DNA of 34,414 nt from Erysipelotrichia bacterium (GCA_009916335.1 SAAR01000005.1:1-34414), one strand, 5' to 3'; positions 24,835 through 34,308 are shown, counted from the first letter of the stretch. Translations and numbers: made by a program. The notes: generated from the letters alone by a model not told the origin.

Positions 24835-24864
24835 AAAAAAGAATGATACCTAGTAGGTTCATTC
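24835..24864 (-). terminator. Terminator of the MATE gene
   Basis: Read on the minus strand, GAATGA-ACCT pairs with AGGT-(bulge)-TCATTC around a 3-nt loop (24864-24841), followed by TTTTTT (24840-24835). It begins 11 nt past the stop codon. Confidence 0.8.
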
Positions 24865-24874
24865 TCTTTGTTGC

Positions 24875-26254
24875 TTACGATTGTTCCTTTTGTGTAAGAC
24901 GCATTTCTTTTAATACTTTTTTAAAAGAAATAACAAATAAAGTAACGGTTGTACAAACAGCGATAAAGTCGGCAATTGGTTCTGCTAAAAAGACAGCCAT
25001 AACTTGATTGCTAAAGAAGTTAGGTAAAATAAAGATGAGTGGAATTAATAAGATGATTTTTCTTAAAACGGCTAAAAAGACCGATTTTTTAGCATCACCT
25101 AGGGCAATAAAGGTTTGTTGGCAAGCAATCTGTGCACCAAAGATACAAGAACTAGCCATGTAAATACGCATTGCCCAAACACTAAAAGCAGATAGTTGTG
25201 CATCTTTTGTGAAGATAGAAACAAAGATTTGTGGCATGAATACGCTGATTGCCCAAATTATAGTAGAAAAACTCAAACAGCTGATTAATAGCAGTTTAAA
25301 TGTTTTTGCGACACGTTGTGCATTATTGGCACCATAATTATAAGAGATAATTGGTTGTGCACCTTGTGTTAATCCTTGTAAAGGCAACATTGAAAATTGC
25401 ATTATACTTGTTAAAATAGTCATTGCACCAACGGCTATATCACCACCGTAACGAAGTAAAGAGGAATTGAAACAAACAGCGATGACACTTTCGGTAAACT
25501 GCATGATAAAAGGAGAAACACCTAATGCTAAACAAGGGAAAACAATGTGTTTTGCTAATTTGAAATTTTCTTTTTTAATGCGAAGGTAGCTTTTTTTAGA
25601 TGTTAAAAATTTCACTACCCAAATTGATGAAATTGCTTGTGAAATAATTGTTGCTAAAGCAGCTCCTTTGACACCTAAACCTAAACCAAAAATAAAAATA
25701 GGATCAAGGATAATATTGATAATGGCACCAATTAAGACAGTGTACATACTTGTTTTTGCATATCCTTGCGTTGTGATAAATGCGTTTAAACCTAATGCTA
25801 ATTGTACAAAGATCGTACCGACAGCATAAATGGATATGTATTCCATGGCATAAAAAATAGTGTTTTCACTAGCTCCAAAAAGATATAGAATCTGTTCACC
25901 AAAAAGTAAGATGAGGACAGTTAAGATAATCGCAATGACAATTAGCATCACTGTAGAATTACCTAATATTTTTTCTGCTTCCGCTTTGTTTTTTCGCCCC
26001 ATCATAATCGCTGCACGAGGAGCACCACCCATACTCACTAAAGCCGCAAAAGCAGAGATTGCCATAATAATTGGCATCGTTACACCAACACCTGTTAAAG
26101 CTTGTGCTCCGATATTTTCAATATGACCGATATACATACGATCTACCATATTATACATAACATTGATAATTTGTGCACTTATGGCTGGCAGTGATAATTG
26201 AAATAGTAGTTTTCCAACACGTTCACTACCTAATTTAGTATCTTTATCATTCAT
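24875..26254 (-). CDS. MATE-family multidrug/cation antiporter
   Basis: MATE transporter, 459 aa, with twelve predicted membrane helices in two similar halves. The N-terminus L-S-L-P-A-I-S and M-V-D-R-M-Y-I-G-H segment, and the G-x-x-x-x-x-P-I-I-M-A-I segment, are typical of the MepA-like branch, which exports cationic drugs or dyes with Na+ or H+. The second half starts around G-V-S-P-F-I-M-Q and has the matching Q-G-A-Q-P-I-I-S-Y-N-Y-G motif. GGGAGG stands 8 nt before the ATG. Its promoter and that of the aminotransferase diverge from the same 140-bp gap. Substrate unknown; no adjacent regulator. Confidence 0.92.
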   Translation of the reverse strand: MNDKDTKLGSERVGKLLFQLSLPAISAQIINVMYNMVDRMYIGHIENIGAQALTGVGVTMPIIMAISAFAALVSMGGAPRAAIMMGRKNKAEAEKILGNSTVMLIVIAIILTVLILLFGEQILYLFGASENTIFYAMEYISIYAVGTIFVQLALGLNAFITTQGYAKTSMYTVLIGAIINIILDPIFIFGLGLGVKGAALATIISQAISSIWVVKFLTSKKSYLRIKKENFKLAKHIVFPCLALGVSPFIMQFTESVIAVCFNSSLLRYGGDIAVGAMTILTSIMQFSMLPLQGLTQGAQPIISYNYGANNAQRVAKTFKLLLISCLSFSTIIWAISVFMPQIFVSIFTKDAQLSAFSVWAMRIYMASSCIFGAQIACQQTFIALGDAKKSVFLAVLRKIILLIPLIFILPNFFSNQVMAVFLAEPIADFIAVCTTVTLFVISFKKVLKEMRLTQKEQS

Positions 26255-26299
26255 CTTTTAAACCTCCCATTGTATAATGAAATCAATAGTCTAAATGTA

Positions 26300-26328
26300 A
26301 TGATATAAAAGATAACGCTTAAAGTCAA
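26300..26328 (-). promoter_or_regulatory. Promoter of the MATE gene
   Basis: On the minus strand TTGACT (26328-26323), 17-nt spacer, TATCAT (26305-26300). Transcription would start near 26293, about 39 nt before the ATG. Confidence 0.7.
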
Positions 26329-26350
26329 TGATAAAAACATGTGAATAATG

Positions 26351-26359
26351 TGGTATGAT
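26351..26359 (+). promoter_or_regulatory. Extended -10 promoter of the aminotransferase-kinase pair
   Basis: TGG followed by TATGAT (26354-26359); no clear -35. The start would be near 26366, about 30 nt before the ATG at 26396. Confidence 0.55.
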
Positions 26360-26395
26360 ATTGGTAATGAAAGTGATAGAAAAGCAGGTGTTAAA

Positions 26396-27643
26396 ATGAG
26401 TGAGATATATTCTTATCCAAATAGTGAAGCCCTATTTAAAGAAGCAGAAAAAGTGATTCCTTCTGGTATTTATGGACATCTTAATCCACAAATAAATACA
26501 GATGAAGAAAATGCATATCCTTTTTTTTCAAAGCGTTGTAAGAAAAGTTATTTTTGGGATATTGACGATCATCGTTTTATTGATTATATGTGTGCCTATG
26601 GACCAAATGTATTAGGTTATTTAGATGAAGATGTAGAACAGGCAGTACAAGCACAGATGCAGTTAGGAAATTGTATGAGTGCACCTAGTGCTATTATGGT
26701 GGATTTTGCAAAGTTGCTTGTTGATACTGTGGCGAGTGCTGATTGGGCTTTCTTTGCGAAAAATGGGAACGATGTAACAACAGGAGCAATCATGTGTGCA
26801 AGAGCTTATACAAAACGTAAAAAGATTGTTTTTTTCAAAGGGGGCTATCATGGTTCTTCTCCTTGGACACAAACAGGGAATTGTTCAGGGGTGTTAGAAG
26901 AAGAGGTTTGCAATAATATTTATGTGAAATGGAATGATATTGAAGCAGTTAAAAAGGTGTTCAAAGAGCATAAAGGAGAAATAGCGGCTATTATCTCACA
27001 ACCGTATATGCATGGTAATGATATGGAAAATGAAATGCCAGCAGAAAATTTTTGGCAGACGATACGTCAATTGTGCGATGAAGAAAAAACAATTCTAATT
27101 ATTGATGATGTTCGTACAGGGTTTCGTTTAGACCTTGCTGGTAGTGATCATTATTTTCACTTTGAAGCGGATTTAATCTGTTTTTGTAAAGCGATAGCAA
27201 ATGGTTATAATGTGAGTGCCTTATGTGGTAAAAACTTCTTGAAACAAAGCATGAGTGATTTGCATTATACAGGAAGTTATTGGATGAGTGCAATTCCTTT
27301 TGCGGCAGGGATTGCTTGTATAAAGAAAATGAAACGATTGAATTTACCACAGTTATTAAAAGCAAAAGGAGAAAAACTTTGTGCAGGCTTGCAAGAGGTG
27401 GCAAGACAATATGGTTATACACTACATATTAGTGGGGCACCTGCTTTATTTTATTTACATTTAGAGGGAAAAGATCCTACAATACATCAAAGATGGATTC
27501 ATGAATGTGTGAAAAGAGGGGTCTATTTTAGTGCTCATCATAATCATTTTATTAATGCCTCTTTAAGTGATGAAGATATTGAAGAAACAATCAACATTGT
27601 AAAAGAAGTGTTTCAAGTGTTGAAAGAAGAGGGATTACGATGA
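26396..27643 (+). CDS. Class-III PLP aminotransferase (GSA-aminomutase-like)
   Basis: PLP-dependent aminotransferase of class III, 415 aa, closest in style to glutamate-1-semialdehyde aminomutase. The N-terminal P-S-G-I-Y-G-H segment, the G-G-Y-H-G-S-S-P-W loop, the cofactor-contacting Asp in I-D-D-V-R-T-G-F-R (237-244 region) and the lysine of F-C-K265-A-I-A-N-G-Y are present. No haem-pathway gene is nearby, so tetrapyrrole synthesis is unlikely; many relatives act on amino sugars or unusual amino acids. I chose ATG 26396 with GCAGGTG 5 nt upstream; an earlier start at 26348 lies over the promoter -10. It overlaps the sugar kinase by 4 nt (ATGA), so the two probably work in one pathway. Substrate unknown. 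Confidence 0.85.
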   Translation: MSEIYSYPNSEALFKEAEKVIPSGIYGHLNPQINTDEENAYPFFSKRCKKSYFWDIDDHRFIDYMCAYGPNVLGYLDEDVEQAVQAQMQLGNCMSAPSAIMVDFAKLLVDTVASADWAFFAKNGNDVTTGAIMCARAYTKRKKIVFFKGGYHGSSPWTQTGNCSGVLEEEVCNNIYVKWNDIEAVKKVFKEHKGEIAAIISQPYMHGNDMENEMPAENFWQTIRQLCDEEKTILIIDDVRTGFRLDLAGSDHYFHFEADLICFCKAIANGYNVSALCGKNFLKQSMSDLHYTGSYWMSAIPFAAGIACIKKMKRLNLPQLLKAKGEKLCAGLQEVARQYGYTLHISGAPALFYLHLEGKDPTIHQRWIHECVKRGVYFSAHHNHFINASLSDEDIEETINIVKEVFQVLKEEGLR

Positions 27644-28527
27644 AACCAGTTTTAGTGATTGGTAATATAACGTGTGATGTGATTATGCAGGTTGAGAAGT
27701 TACCTACTGCTCAAGAAGATGTGATTGTACATTCACAAAGTATGCAACTTGGTGGCTGTGCCTATAATGTGGCTAATTTGTTTCATTTAAAACGATTACC
27801 TTATAAGTTGATTGCTTGTGTTGGTACAGGGATCTATGGGGATTATATAAAACGTCAATTGAAACAAGAAGGCTATAAACAACGTTTGTTCTCCCAAGAA
27901 GAACATGGTTGTTGCTATTGCTTACTCGATCAAAAAGGAGAACGGAGCTTTTTGGCATATCATGGGAGTGAGTATCATTTTAAAAAAGAATGGATGAATC
28001 CTTATAAGAATGATGAGTTCGCTCTTGCCTATGTTTGTGGTTTAGACATTGAAGCAAGTGATGGCGATGCTATTCTTGATTATTTAGCTACTTTGAAGTG
28101 TCCAATTGTTTTTGCTTGTGCTCCTAGATGCAACAAAATAAGCCAACAGAAATGGGAAAAAATACTTGCTTTGCATCCTATTTTACATATGAATGATAAA
28201 GAGGCAAAGCAATTAACACAAAGCGAGCATATTGAAGAGGCGTTAGAGCGTTTGTCGAAGTTAAATGATCATTTAGTCATTGTTACTTTAGGGGAACAGG
28301 GAAGTGTGGCTAAGTACAAAGATGATATTGTATATGTAAAAGCGAATGATTGTCATGTTGTCGATACGATTGGAGCAGGTGATGCTCATGTAAGTGCCTG
28401 TATGATGAAACTGATACAAAAGGCTTCACTAACAGAAATGCTTAGCTATGCGAATATGGTAAGTGGGAAAGTAGTCGCAAAACAAGGGGCTAGTTTTACA
28501 CAAGATGAATTTGATCATCAATTTTAG
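27640..28527 (+). CDS. PfkB-family carbohydrate kinase
   Basis: Ribokinase/PfkB-type kinase, 295 aa. The N-terminal substrate motif G38-G-C-A-Y-N-V-A-N is the family G-G-x-x-x-N-x-A variant, and the C-terminal signature D-T-I-G-A-G-D248-A-H has the anion hole and catalytic Asp; His replaces the common Phe after G-A-G-D-A. It phosphorylates a sugar, nucleoside or similar hydroxyl compound in the cytoplasm; which one cannot be told. It is translationally coupled to the aminotransferase (ATGA overlap). No transporter lies in the unit. Confidence 0.88.
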   Translation: MKPVLVIGNITCDVIMQVEKLPTAQEDVIVHSQSMQLGGCAYNVANLFHLKRLPYKLIACVGTGIYGDYIKRQLKQEGYKQRLFSQEEHGCCYCLLDQKGERSFLAYHGSEYHFKKEWMNPYKNDEFALAYVCGLDIEASDGDAILDYLATLKCPIVFACAPRCNKISQQKWEKILALHPILHMNDKEAKQLTQSEHIEEALERLSKLNDHLVIVTLGEQGSVAKYKDDIVYVKANDCHVVDTIGAGDAHVSACMMKLIQKASLTEMLSYANMVSGKVVAKQGASFTQDEFDHQF

Positions 28528-28645
28528 TGAAAACAACAATCGCAAAATATGTTGTGTTGTGAAATATTGGCATTCATACTAATAATATATCCTAAAAAGA
28601 TGTGATTTTTTTATGGTTTTGCTTTTGATTAGGAAATACGATACA

Positions 28646-28670
28646 AAAAATGTGCATTTTGCACATTTTT
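28646..28670. terminator. Bidirectional terminator after the kinase gene
   Basis: AAAAATGTGCA (28646-28656) and TGCACATTTTT (28660-28670) form a perfect 11-bp stem with TTT loop; the arms supply the U-run in both directions. It lies about 120 nt past the kinase stop. A weaker ACAACA/TGTTGT repeat sits nearer the stop. Confidence 0.75.
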
Positions 28671-28743
28671 ATTAAGTAAAATGATACACTTTCCTTATTA
28701 TTTGAGATACAATAGATAAGTGAGAAAATGAGGTGTATATAAG

Positions 28744-30543
28744 ATGAGCAATATAATCAATGATAGAATTCATAGTTTACGAAAAGTAATGAAAGAAAAA
28801 GGAATTGATATGTATTTCATTCCAACAAGTGATTATCATGATAGTGAATATGTGAATGCTTTTTTTAGAGGCAGAGCATGGTTATCAGGATTTAGTGGAT
28901 CTGCAGGATTAATGGTTGTAAGCCAAGATAAAGCAGTGGTATGGAGTGATGGAAGATATTTTATTCAAGCAGAAAAACAATTAAGCAATACATGTATTGA
29001 TTTTTATCGCATGGGGGAAAAAGGTTATCCTTCTACTTATGAGTTTATCGTTAGTGAGATAAAAGAAAATGAGACATTAGGTTTTGATGGAAAAGTGGTA
29101 GCTAGTATTTTTGGGGAAAATTTAGCGAAAGCATTAAAGAAAAAAAATGCACATATTTGTTATGATGAAGATTTATTATCACTGATTTGGTTAGATCGAC
29201 CTAGTCTACCAAGTGATGAAATCTACGCATTAGATGTGAAATATGCAGGGAAAAGCATGCAGGAAAAAATTAGTGATGTACGCAAGGAAATGTGTAAAGT
29301 CAATGCAAATCAATATGTATTAACATCACTAGATGATATTGCATGGCTATTAAATATTCGTGGTAATGATGTCAGCAATAATCCAGTTGTTTTATCGTAT
29401 GTGATAATTAGTGATAAGCAAGTGATCTTCTATGTGGATAAACATAAGATTAATGAAGAAGTACAACAATATTTAGATGAAAATCATGTTGTTGTAAAAG
29501 ATTATGATGCGATTTATGAAGATGTAAAAATGTTTAAACAAGAAGATTGTGTATTATTAGATAAAGAGCGTTGTAATTATGCGATTGTAAAAGCAATCGA
29601 TGAGCAGGTGAAAGTGATTCATCGCAGTAATCCTACTACGCTTATGAAAGCCATTAAAAACGATACAGAATTAGCGAATTTACGCAAAGCACATATTAAA
29701 GATGGTGTTGGAGTAACGAAGTTTATGTACTGGTTAAAAAACAATGTAGGGAAGATGACCATGGACGAAATCAGTGTGGATCAATATTTGCATCAATGTA
29801 GAGCTTCACAAGAACATTTCTTAGATGAAAGTTTTTCTACCATTGCCGCATATAATGCCAATGCAGCAATGATGCATTATAGTGCTAGTGAAGATAGTAA
29901 AGCAACTTTAGATGCGAAGGGAATGTTATTAGTTGATTCAGGTGGACAATATTTAGAAGGAACAACCGATATTACAAGAACCTTTGGGTTAGGGCCAGTA
30001 GATGCTTTATGGAAACGTGATTTTACGCTGACATTAAAAGGTATGATTCAATTATCAAAAGCAAGATTTTTAGATGGTTGTACGGGTATTAATTTAGATA
30101 TTTTGGCTCGACAACCATTATGGGATATTCATATTGATTATAAATGTGGAACAGGGCATGGCGTTGGTTATTTGTTAAATGTTCATGAAGGACCACATGG
30201 AATCCGTTGGCGTCAAGCGTTTAATCGTAAAGAAGATACCATCCTTCAAGCAGGAATGGTTGTAACAAATGAACCAGGTGTCTATATTGAAGGAAGTCAT
30301 GGAATTCGTTGTGAAAATGAAATGATCGTATGTAAAGATGTAGAAAATGAGTATGGTCAGTTTATGAAGTTTGAAACACTTACCTTTGTCCCTTTTGATT
30401 TAGATTTAATAGATGTACAATATTTAGATGAAGCAAGTAAGAAGTGGTTAAATGCATATCATCAAGAAGTGTATGAAAAAATTTCGCCATACTTAGAAAC
30501 AGCAGAAAAAGAATGGTTAAAACAATATACAAGAGCAATTTAA
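28744..30543 (+). CDS. pepP: Xaa-Pro aminopeptidase (M24, three-domain type)
   Basis: Aminopeptidase P, 599 aa, releasing an N-terminal residue in front of proline. Two creatinase-like N-terminal domains (about 1-160 and 165-310) precede the M24 'pita-bread' catalytic domain and a short C-terminal cap, the long form also found in eukaryotic cytosolic enzymes. All five metal ligands are present with the expected spacing: D398, D409, H472, E510 and E524; the proton-shuttle His of N-V-H-E-G-P (H481) is also there. GAGGTG stands 8 nt before the ATG; a TACAAT at 28708-28713 may be the -10. The M18 aminopeptidase follows 15 nt later, probably on the same transcript. Confidence 0.95.
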   Translation: MSNIINDRIHSLRKVMKEKGIDMYFIPTSDYHDSEYVNAFFRGRAWLSGFSGSAGLMVVSQDKAVVWSDGRYFIQAEKQLSNTCIDFYRMGEKGYPSTYEFIVSEIKENETLGFDGKVVASIFGENLAKALKKKNAHICYDEDLLSLIWLDRPSLPSDEIYALDVKYAGKSMQEKISDVRKEMCKVNANQYVLTSLDDIAWLLNIRGNDVSNNPVVLSYVIISDKQVIFYVDKHKINEEVQQYLDENHVVVKDYDAIYEDVKMFKQEDCVLLDKERCNYAIVKAIDEQVKVIHRSNPTTLMKAIKNDTELANLRKAHIKDGVGVTKFMYWLKNNVGKMTMDEISVDQYLHQCRASQEHFLDESFSTIAAYNANAAMMHYSASEDSKATLDAKGMLLVDSGGQYLEGTTDITRTFGLGPVDALWKRDFTLTLKGMIQLSKARFLDGCTGINLDILARQPLWDIHIDYKCGTGHGVGYLLNVHEGPHGIRWRQAFNRKEDTILQAGMVVTNEPGVYIEGSHGIRCENEMIVCKDVENEYGQFMKFETLTFVPFDLDLIDVQYLDEASKKWLNAYHQEVYEKISPYLETAEKEWLKQYTRAI

Positions 30544-30558
30544 CAGGAGGAAATTATT

Positions 30559-31926
30559 ATGTATGCAAAAATAGCTTGGGAAAAGTATAATGATGAACAA
30601 ATGAAAAAAGTAATGGATTTTAATGAAGAATATAAACATTACATTAGTGTAGGAAAAACAGAAAGAGCTTGTGTGAAGGAAAGTATTGCATTGGCTCAGG
30701 CAAAAGGATTTAAAGATTTAAAACAGATGACATCTTTAAAAACAGGGGATAAAGTATATGCTGTGAATATGGACAAAAACATTGCGTTATTCACCATTGG
30801 TGAAAAGCCTTTAGAAGAAGGATTGCGTATTTTAGGTGCTCATATTGATTCTCCACGTTTAGATGTAAAACAAAATCCATTATATGAAAGTGAAGGATTT
30901 GCTTTATTAGATACACATTACTATGGGGGAATTAAAAAATATCAATGGGTAACTTTGCCATTATCTTTATATGGTGTTGTGTTTAAAAAAGATGGGACAA
31001 GAGTTGATGTTGTGATTGGCGAAGAGGAAAGTGATCCAGTGGTTGGTATTAGTGATTTATTAGTACATTTATCAGCAGATCAATTGACAAAAACAGCTGC
31101 GAAAGTTATTGAAGGGGAAGACTTAGATGTAACAATTGGTAGTATTCCATTAAAAGACAATGAAAAAGATGCAGTAAAAGCAAATATTTTGAAGTTATTA
31201 AAGGAAAAATACGATATTGAAGAAGAGGATTTCTTAAGTGCTGAAATTGAAGTAGTGCCTAGTGGAAAAGCAAGAGATTATGGATTAGATCGTAGTATGG
31301 TTGCAGGATATGGACATGATGATCGTGTATGTGCATACACTTCCTTAGCTGCACTATTAGATAGTGATGTTTGTGAATATACAAGCTGTGCTATTTTAGT
31401 AGATAAAGAAGAAGTAGGAAGTATTGGGGCAACAGGAGCACAATCAATGTTTTTTGAAAATACGATTGCGGAAATGTTAGCGTTAATGAATGAAGATTCT
31501 CATTTGAAATTAAGACGTGCAATGGCTAATTCAAAAATGTTGTCAAGTGATGTAAGTGCTGGTTTTGATCCTTTGTATGCATCTGTCAACGAAAGAAAAA
31601 ATGCGGCTTTCTTAGGGAAAGGAATCGTCTTTAATAAATTTACAGGTTCTCGTGGAAAAGGTGGTTGTAATGATGCCAATCCTGAATACATTGCGACATT
31701 AAGAAATATTATGGACGAAGCAAATATTAATTTTCAAACAGCAGAGCTTGGTAAAGTAGACCAAGGAGGAGGGGGAACCATTGCCTATATCCTTGGAAAC
31801 TACAACATGAATGTGATTGATGCAGGAGTTCCTGTATTGAATATGCATGCACCTTGGGAAATTGTTTCTAAAGCAGATGTGTATGAAGCATATGAAGCAT
31901 ATAAAGTATTCTTAAAAAAAGCATAG
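30559..31926 (+). CDS. M18-family metallo-aminopeptidase
   Basis: Zinc aminopeptidase of family M18, 455 aa, normally a dodecamer acting on peptides with acidic or neutral N-termini. Metal ligands and catalytic residues are recognisable: H95-I-D97 in G-A-H-I-D-S-P-R-L-D, D255 in G-H-D-D-R-V, E284-E285 in D-K-E-E-V-G-S, and H430 in M-H-A-P-W-E. The insertion typical of M18 lies between the first His and the Asp-Asp motif. AGGAGG precedes the ATG. With aminopeptidase P upstream it forms a peptide-degradation operon, ended by a strong terminator. Confidence 0.93.
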   Translation: MYAKIAWEKYNDEQMKKVMDFNEEYKHYISVGKTERACVKESIALAQAKGFKDLKQMTSLKTGDKVYAVNMDKNIALFTIGEKPLEEGLRILGAHIDSPRLDVKQNPLYESEGFALLDTHYYGGIKKYQWVTLPLSLYGVVFKKDGTRVDVVIGEEESDPVVGISDLLVHLSADQLTKTAAKVIEGEDLDVTIGSIPLKDNEKDAVKANILKLLKEKYDIEEEDFLSAEIEVVPSGKARDYGLDRSMVAGYGHDDRVCAYTSLAALLDSDVCEYTSCAILVDKEEVGSIGATGAQSMFFENTIAEMLALMNEDSHLKLRRAMANSKMLSSDVSAGFDPLYASVNERKNAAFLGKGIVFNKFTGSRGKGGCNDANPEYIATLRNIMDEANINFQTAELGKVDQGGGGTIAYILGNYNMNVIDAGVPVLNMHAPWEIVSKADVYEAYEAYKVFLKKA

Positions 31927-31935
31927 TAAATAAAG

Positions 31936-31977
31936 ACAATCATAATGTTTAAAATCATTGTGATTGTTTTTCTTTTT
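31936..31977 (+). terminator. Terminator after the peptidase operon
   Basis: ACAATCATAATG (31936-31947) pairs with CATTGTGATTGT (31956-31967), 12 bp with one G-U and an 8-nt loop, then TTTTCTTTTT. Confidence 0.87.
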
Positions 31978-31996
31978 GCTATTTTGATAATGTTGC

Positions 31997-32025
31997 TTGT
32001 ATATAAAGTGCTTTTTTCTTATAAT
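31997..32025 (+). promoter_or_regulatory. Promoter of the ClC-yggS unit
   Basis: TTGTAT (31997-32002), 17-nt spacer, consensus TATAAT (32020-32025). The start would be near 32032, about 20 nt before the ATG at 32053. Confidence 0.7.
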
Positions 32026-32052
32026 GAAGGAGAATTTATTGGGGGCGTTTGT

Positions 32053-33615
32053 ATGAATGATGGAGTTAAAAGAACACTGGAAAGAGTAGAAAAGTTTAAA
32101 TCAATCTTAGCGATAGAGGGATTGCTTGTTGGGGTTGTTGCAGGGCTAGTTGTTGTGGTGTATCGTTTATGTTTATCTTATGCATCTACTTGGTTAAAGC
32201 AGATGATTGCATGGGCAAATGGAAATTTGTTTAATATCCTACTTTGGTTTGTTATTTTGATACTTCTTGCTTATATTGTTGCTCGCTTATTAAAATGGGA
32301 ACCACTTATTTCAGGTAGTGGGATTCCACAATTAGAAGGAGAACTACAAGAAAAATTAAACACAACATGGTGGCGTGTTTTACTTGCTAAATTTGTCGGT
32401 GGGTTTTTATGCTTATTTGCTGGGTTATCTTTAGGAAGAGAAGGACCATCTATACAATTAGGGGCAATGAGTGCCAAAGGAATATCAAGAAGCTTAAAAC
32501 GCTCTAAATCAGAAGAACGTTATTTACTTACTTGTGGGGCAAGTGCAGGCTTGAGTGCTGCTTTTCATGCACCTCTTGCAGGAGTTATGTTCGCACTTGA
32601 AGAAGTGCATAAACATTTCACACCAGCATTGCTTATTTCCGCTATGTGTGCTTCCATAGGAGCCGATTATTTAATGAGTAATATCTTAGGAATGCACCCT
32701 GTTTTTTCCTTTGATCTATTATCTTCTTTACCACAAAAATACTATGGTTTCTTAATTGTATTAGGTGTGATATTAGGTGTTTGTGGTGTTATTTATAATG
32801 CTGGTTTATTATATATTCAAAACTTATATCGCAAGGCTAAAAAATTATCCCCTTTTGTAAAGCTATTAATACCTTTTTTGTTGTCAGGAGTTATCGCTTT
32901 TACATTACCAGATATTTTAGGTGGTGGAGATGGCTTAGTAGAAAAGCTAATTGCAGGTAAATATAGCCTGAATTTATTACTGATCTTATTCATTAGTAAA
33001 TTTCTTTTTTCGGCCATTTGTTTTGGCTCAGGAGCACCAGGAGGAATCTTTTTCCCTTTGCTTGTTATGGGGTGTTTAATCGGTGGTATTTACGCTAATT
33101 TAGTTGTTGCTTTTTTTGATGTGGATCCTGCTTTTATCAATAATTTTATTTTGTTATCAATGGCTGGCTTTTTTACTGCTATTGTTAGAGCACCAATGAC
33201 AGGCATTATCTTAATATTTGAAATGACAGGTTCTTTAACCCATTTGTTTGCGATTTCATTAATCACGATTGTGGCATATATCGTTGCCGATTTATTAAAA
33301 TCAGCTCCCATCTATGATAGCTTATTAGAAAACTTACTTGCTAATAATAAAGAGATTGAAGTAACACCAATAAAGCAAAAAGTGTTGTTAGAATTTATGG
33401 TTACTTATCATAGTGAGTTAAATGGTAAAAAGGTTATGGAGGTTGATTGGCCAAATTGTTTACTGGTGGCTTTAAAACGTGGGGAAAAGGAGTTTATTCC
33501 TAAAGGAAATACGAAAATACAGGCACAAGATGTATTAATTACGATGTCTGATGAAAAAGAAAGTGCGAATGTTTATGATCGAATGAGTGAGCTTTGTGAT
33601 AGCTCTATGCTTTAG
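32053..33615 (+). CDS. clcA: ClC-type chloride/proton antiporter with RCK-C domain
   Basis: ClC channel/transporter family, 520 aa. The anion-path motifs are in order: G-S-G-I-P (88-92), G-R-E130-G-P with the gating Glu, and G-S-G-A-P-G-G-I-F-F-P (325-335). E184 in the L-E-E-V segment matches the internal proton Glu of the antiporters, so exchange rather than channel activity is likely. A C-terminal TrkA-C/RCK-C-like domain (about 440-515) follows the membrane part and may bind a ligand. I chose ATG 32053 (GGGGG at 32041-32045); the frame is open back to 31945, but those codons are the preceding terminator and the promoter. yggS follows after 9 nt. Confidence 0.93.
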   Translation: MNDGVKRTLERVEKFKSILAIEGLLVGVVAGLVVVVYRLCLSYASTWLKQMIAWANGNLFNILLWFVILILLAYIVARLLKWEPLISGSGIPQLEGELQEKLNTTWWRVLLAKFVGGFLCLFAGLSLGREGPSIQLGAMSAKGISRSLKRSKSEERYLLTCGASAGLSAAFHAPLAGVMFALEEVHKHFTPALLISAMCASIGADYLMSNILGMHPVFSFDLLSSLPQKYYGFLIVLGVILGVCGVIYNAGLLYIQNLYRKAKKLSPFVKLLIPFLLSGVIAFTLPDILGGGDGLVEKLIAGKYSLNLLLILFISKFLFSAICFGSGAPGGIFFPLLVMGCLIGGIYANLVVAFFDVDPAFINNFILLSMAGFFTAIVRAPMTGIILIFEMTGSLTHLFAISLITIVAYIVADLLKSAPIYDSLLENLLANNKEIEVTPIKQKVLLEFMVTYHSELNGKKVMEVDWPNCLLVALKRGEKEFIPKGNTKIQAQDVLITMSDEKESANVYDRMSELCDSSML

Positions 33616-33624
33616 AGGTGCAAG

Positions 33625-34260
33625 ATGAATCGAAAATTATATGAAGAAATTCTTAAAGAATGTCAAGACAATACAAAATTAATTGTGGTATCAAAGTATC
33701 GTAGTGAAGAACAGTTATTAGAATATTATGAAGCAGGACAAAGGGCGTTTGCGGAAAATAGAGTGCAAGAGATGTGTGAAAAGCAAGCACATTTACCTAA
33801 TGATATTGAATGGCATATGATTGGTCATTTACAACGAAATAAAGTGAAATATATAATCCCTTTTGTGCATATGATTCATTCCATTCATAGTTTATCACTA
33901 TTAGATGAAGTGGAAAAACAAGCAGCCAAATGCCAGCGTGTAATTGATGTATGCATTCAGTTTAATTTAGCGAAAGAGGAAAGCAAGAGTGGTTTTGCTT
34001 ATGAGCAGTGGGAAGAAGTGATGGCATATGCACAAAATAAAACACATGTGCGTGTGGTTGGTATTATGGTAATGGGTCCTCATGTAGATGATGAAAAACA
34101 AATAGCTAGTGTTTTTTTACAAGCTCAATCGCTACTCACACAAATACAAGCAGTGTATGCACAAGTGCATGAATTATCAATGGGTATGAGTCATGATTAT
34201 AAGTTAGCCATTAAAGCAAAGGCAACGATGATTCGTGTTGGCTCCATCTTGTTTTCATAA
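33625..34260 (+). CDS. yggS: YggS/YlmE-family PLP homeostasis protein
   Basis: PLP-binding protein of the YggS/PROSC family, 211 aa, slightly shorter than the usual 225-235. It has an alanine-racemase-like barrel with the PLP lysine K24 in V-V-S-K-Y-R-S, E-N-R-V-Q-E, the W-H-M-I-G-H-L-Q-R-N-K motif, and the C-terminal S-M-G-M-S-x-D and R-V-G-S phosphate-binding ends. The family controls free PLP and amino-acid balance and has no known racemase activity. GAGGTG precedes the ATG, 9 nt after the clcA stop. In many Firmicutes it is found near ftsZ and sepF; here it is next to a ClC transporter. Confidence 0.94.
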   Translation: MNRKLYEEILKECQDNTKLIVVSKYRSEEQLLEYYEAGQRAFAENRVQEMCEKQAHLPNDIEWHMIGHLQRNKVKYIIPFVHMIHSIHSLSLLDEVEKQAAKCQRVIDVCIQFNLAKEESKSGFAYEQWEEVMAYAQNKTHVRVVGIMVMGPHVDDEKQIASVFLQAQSLLTQIQAVYAQVHELSMGMSHDYKLAIKAKATMIRVGSILFS

Positions 34261-34264
34261 CGAA

Positions 34265-34308
34265 AATAAAGCATCTACAATCTAAATTGTAGATGCTTTA
34301 TTTATTTA
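34265..34308. terminator. Bidirectional terminator between yggS and the GNAT gene
   Basis: A perfect 17-bp stem: AATAAAGCATCTACAAT (34265-34281) with its complement (34286-34302), CTAA loop, then TATTTA. It begins 5 nt after yggS and ends against the stop of the converging minus-strand gene, so it can serve both. Confidence 0.9.

Noticed and set aside
26348..26395. Longer N-terminus for the aminotransferase
   Set aside because: The extra 16 codons overlap the extended -10 promoter, lack a ribosome binding site and do not resemble the family.
31945..32052. Upstream extension of the ClC frame with a hydrophobic N-terminus
   Set aside because: These codons coincide with a 12-bp terminator hairpin, its U-tract and a promoter; ATG 32053 has a good ribosome binding site.
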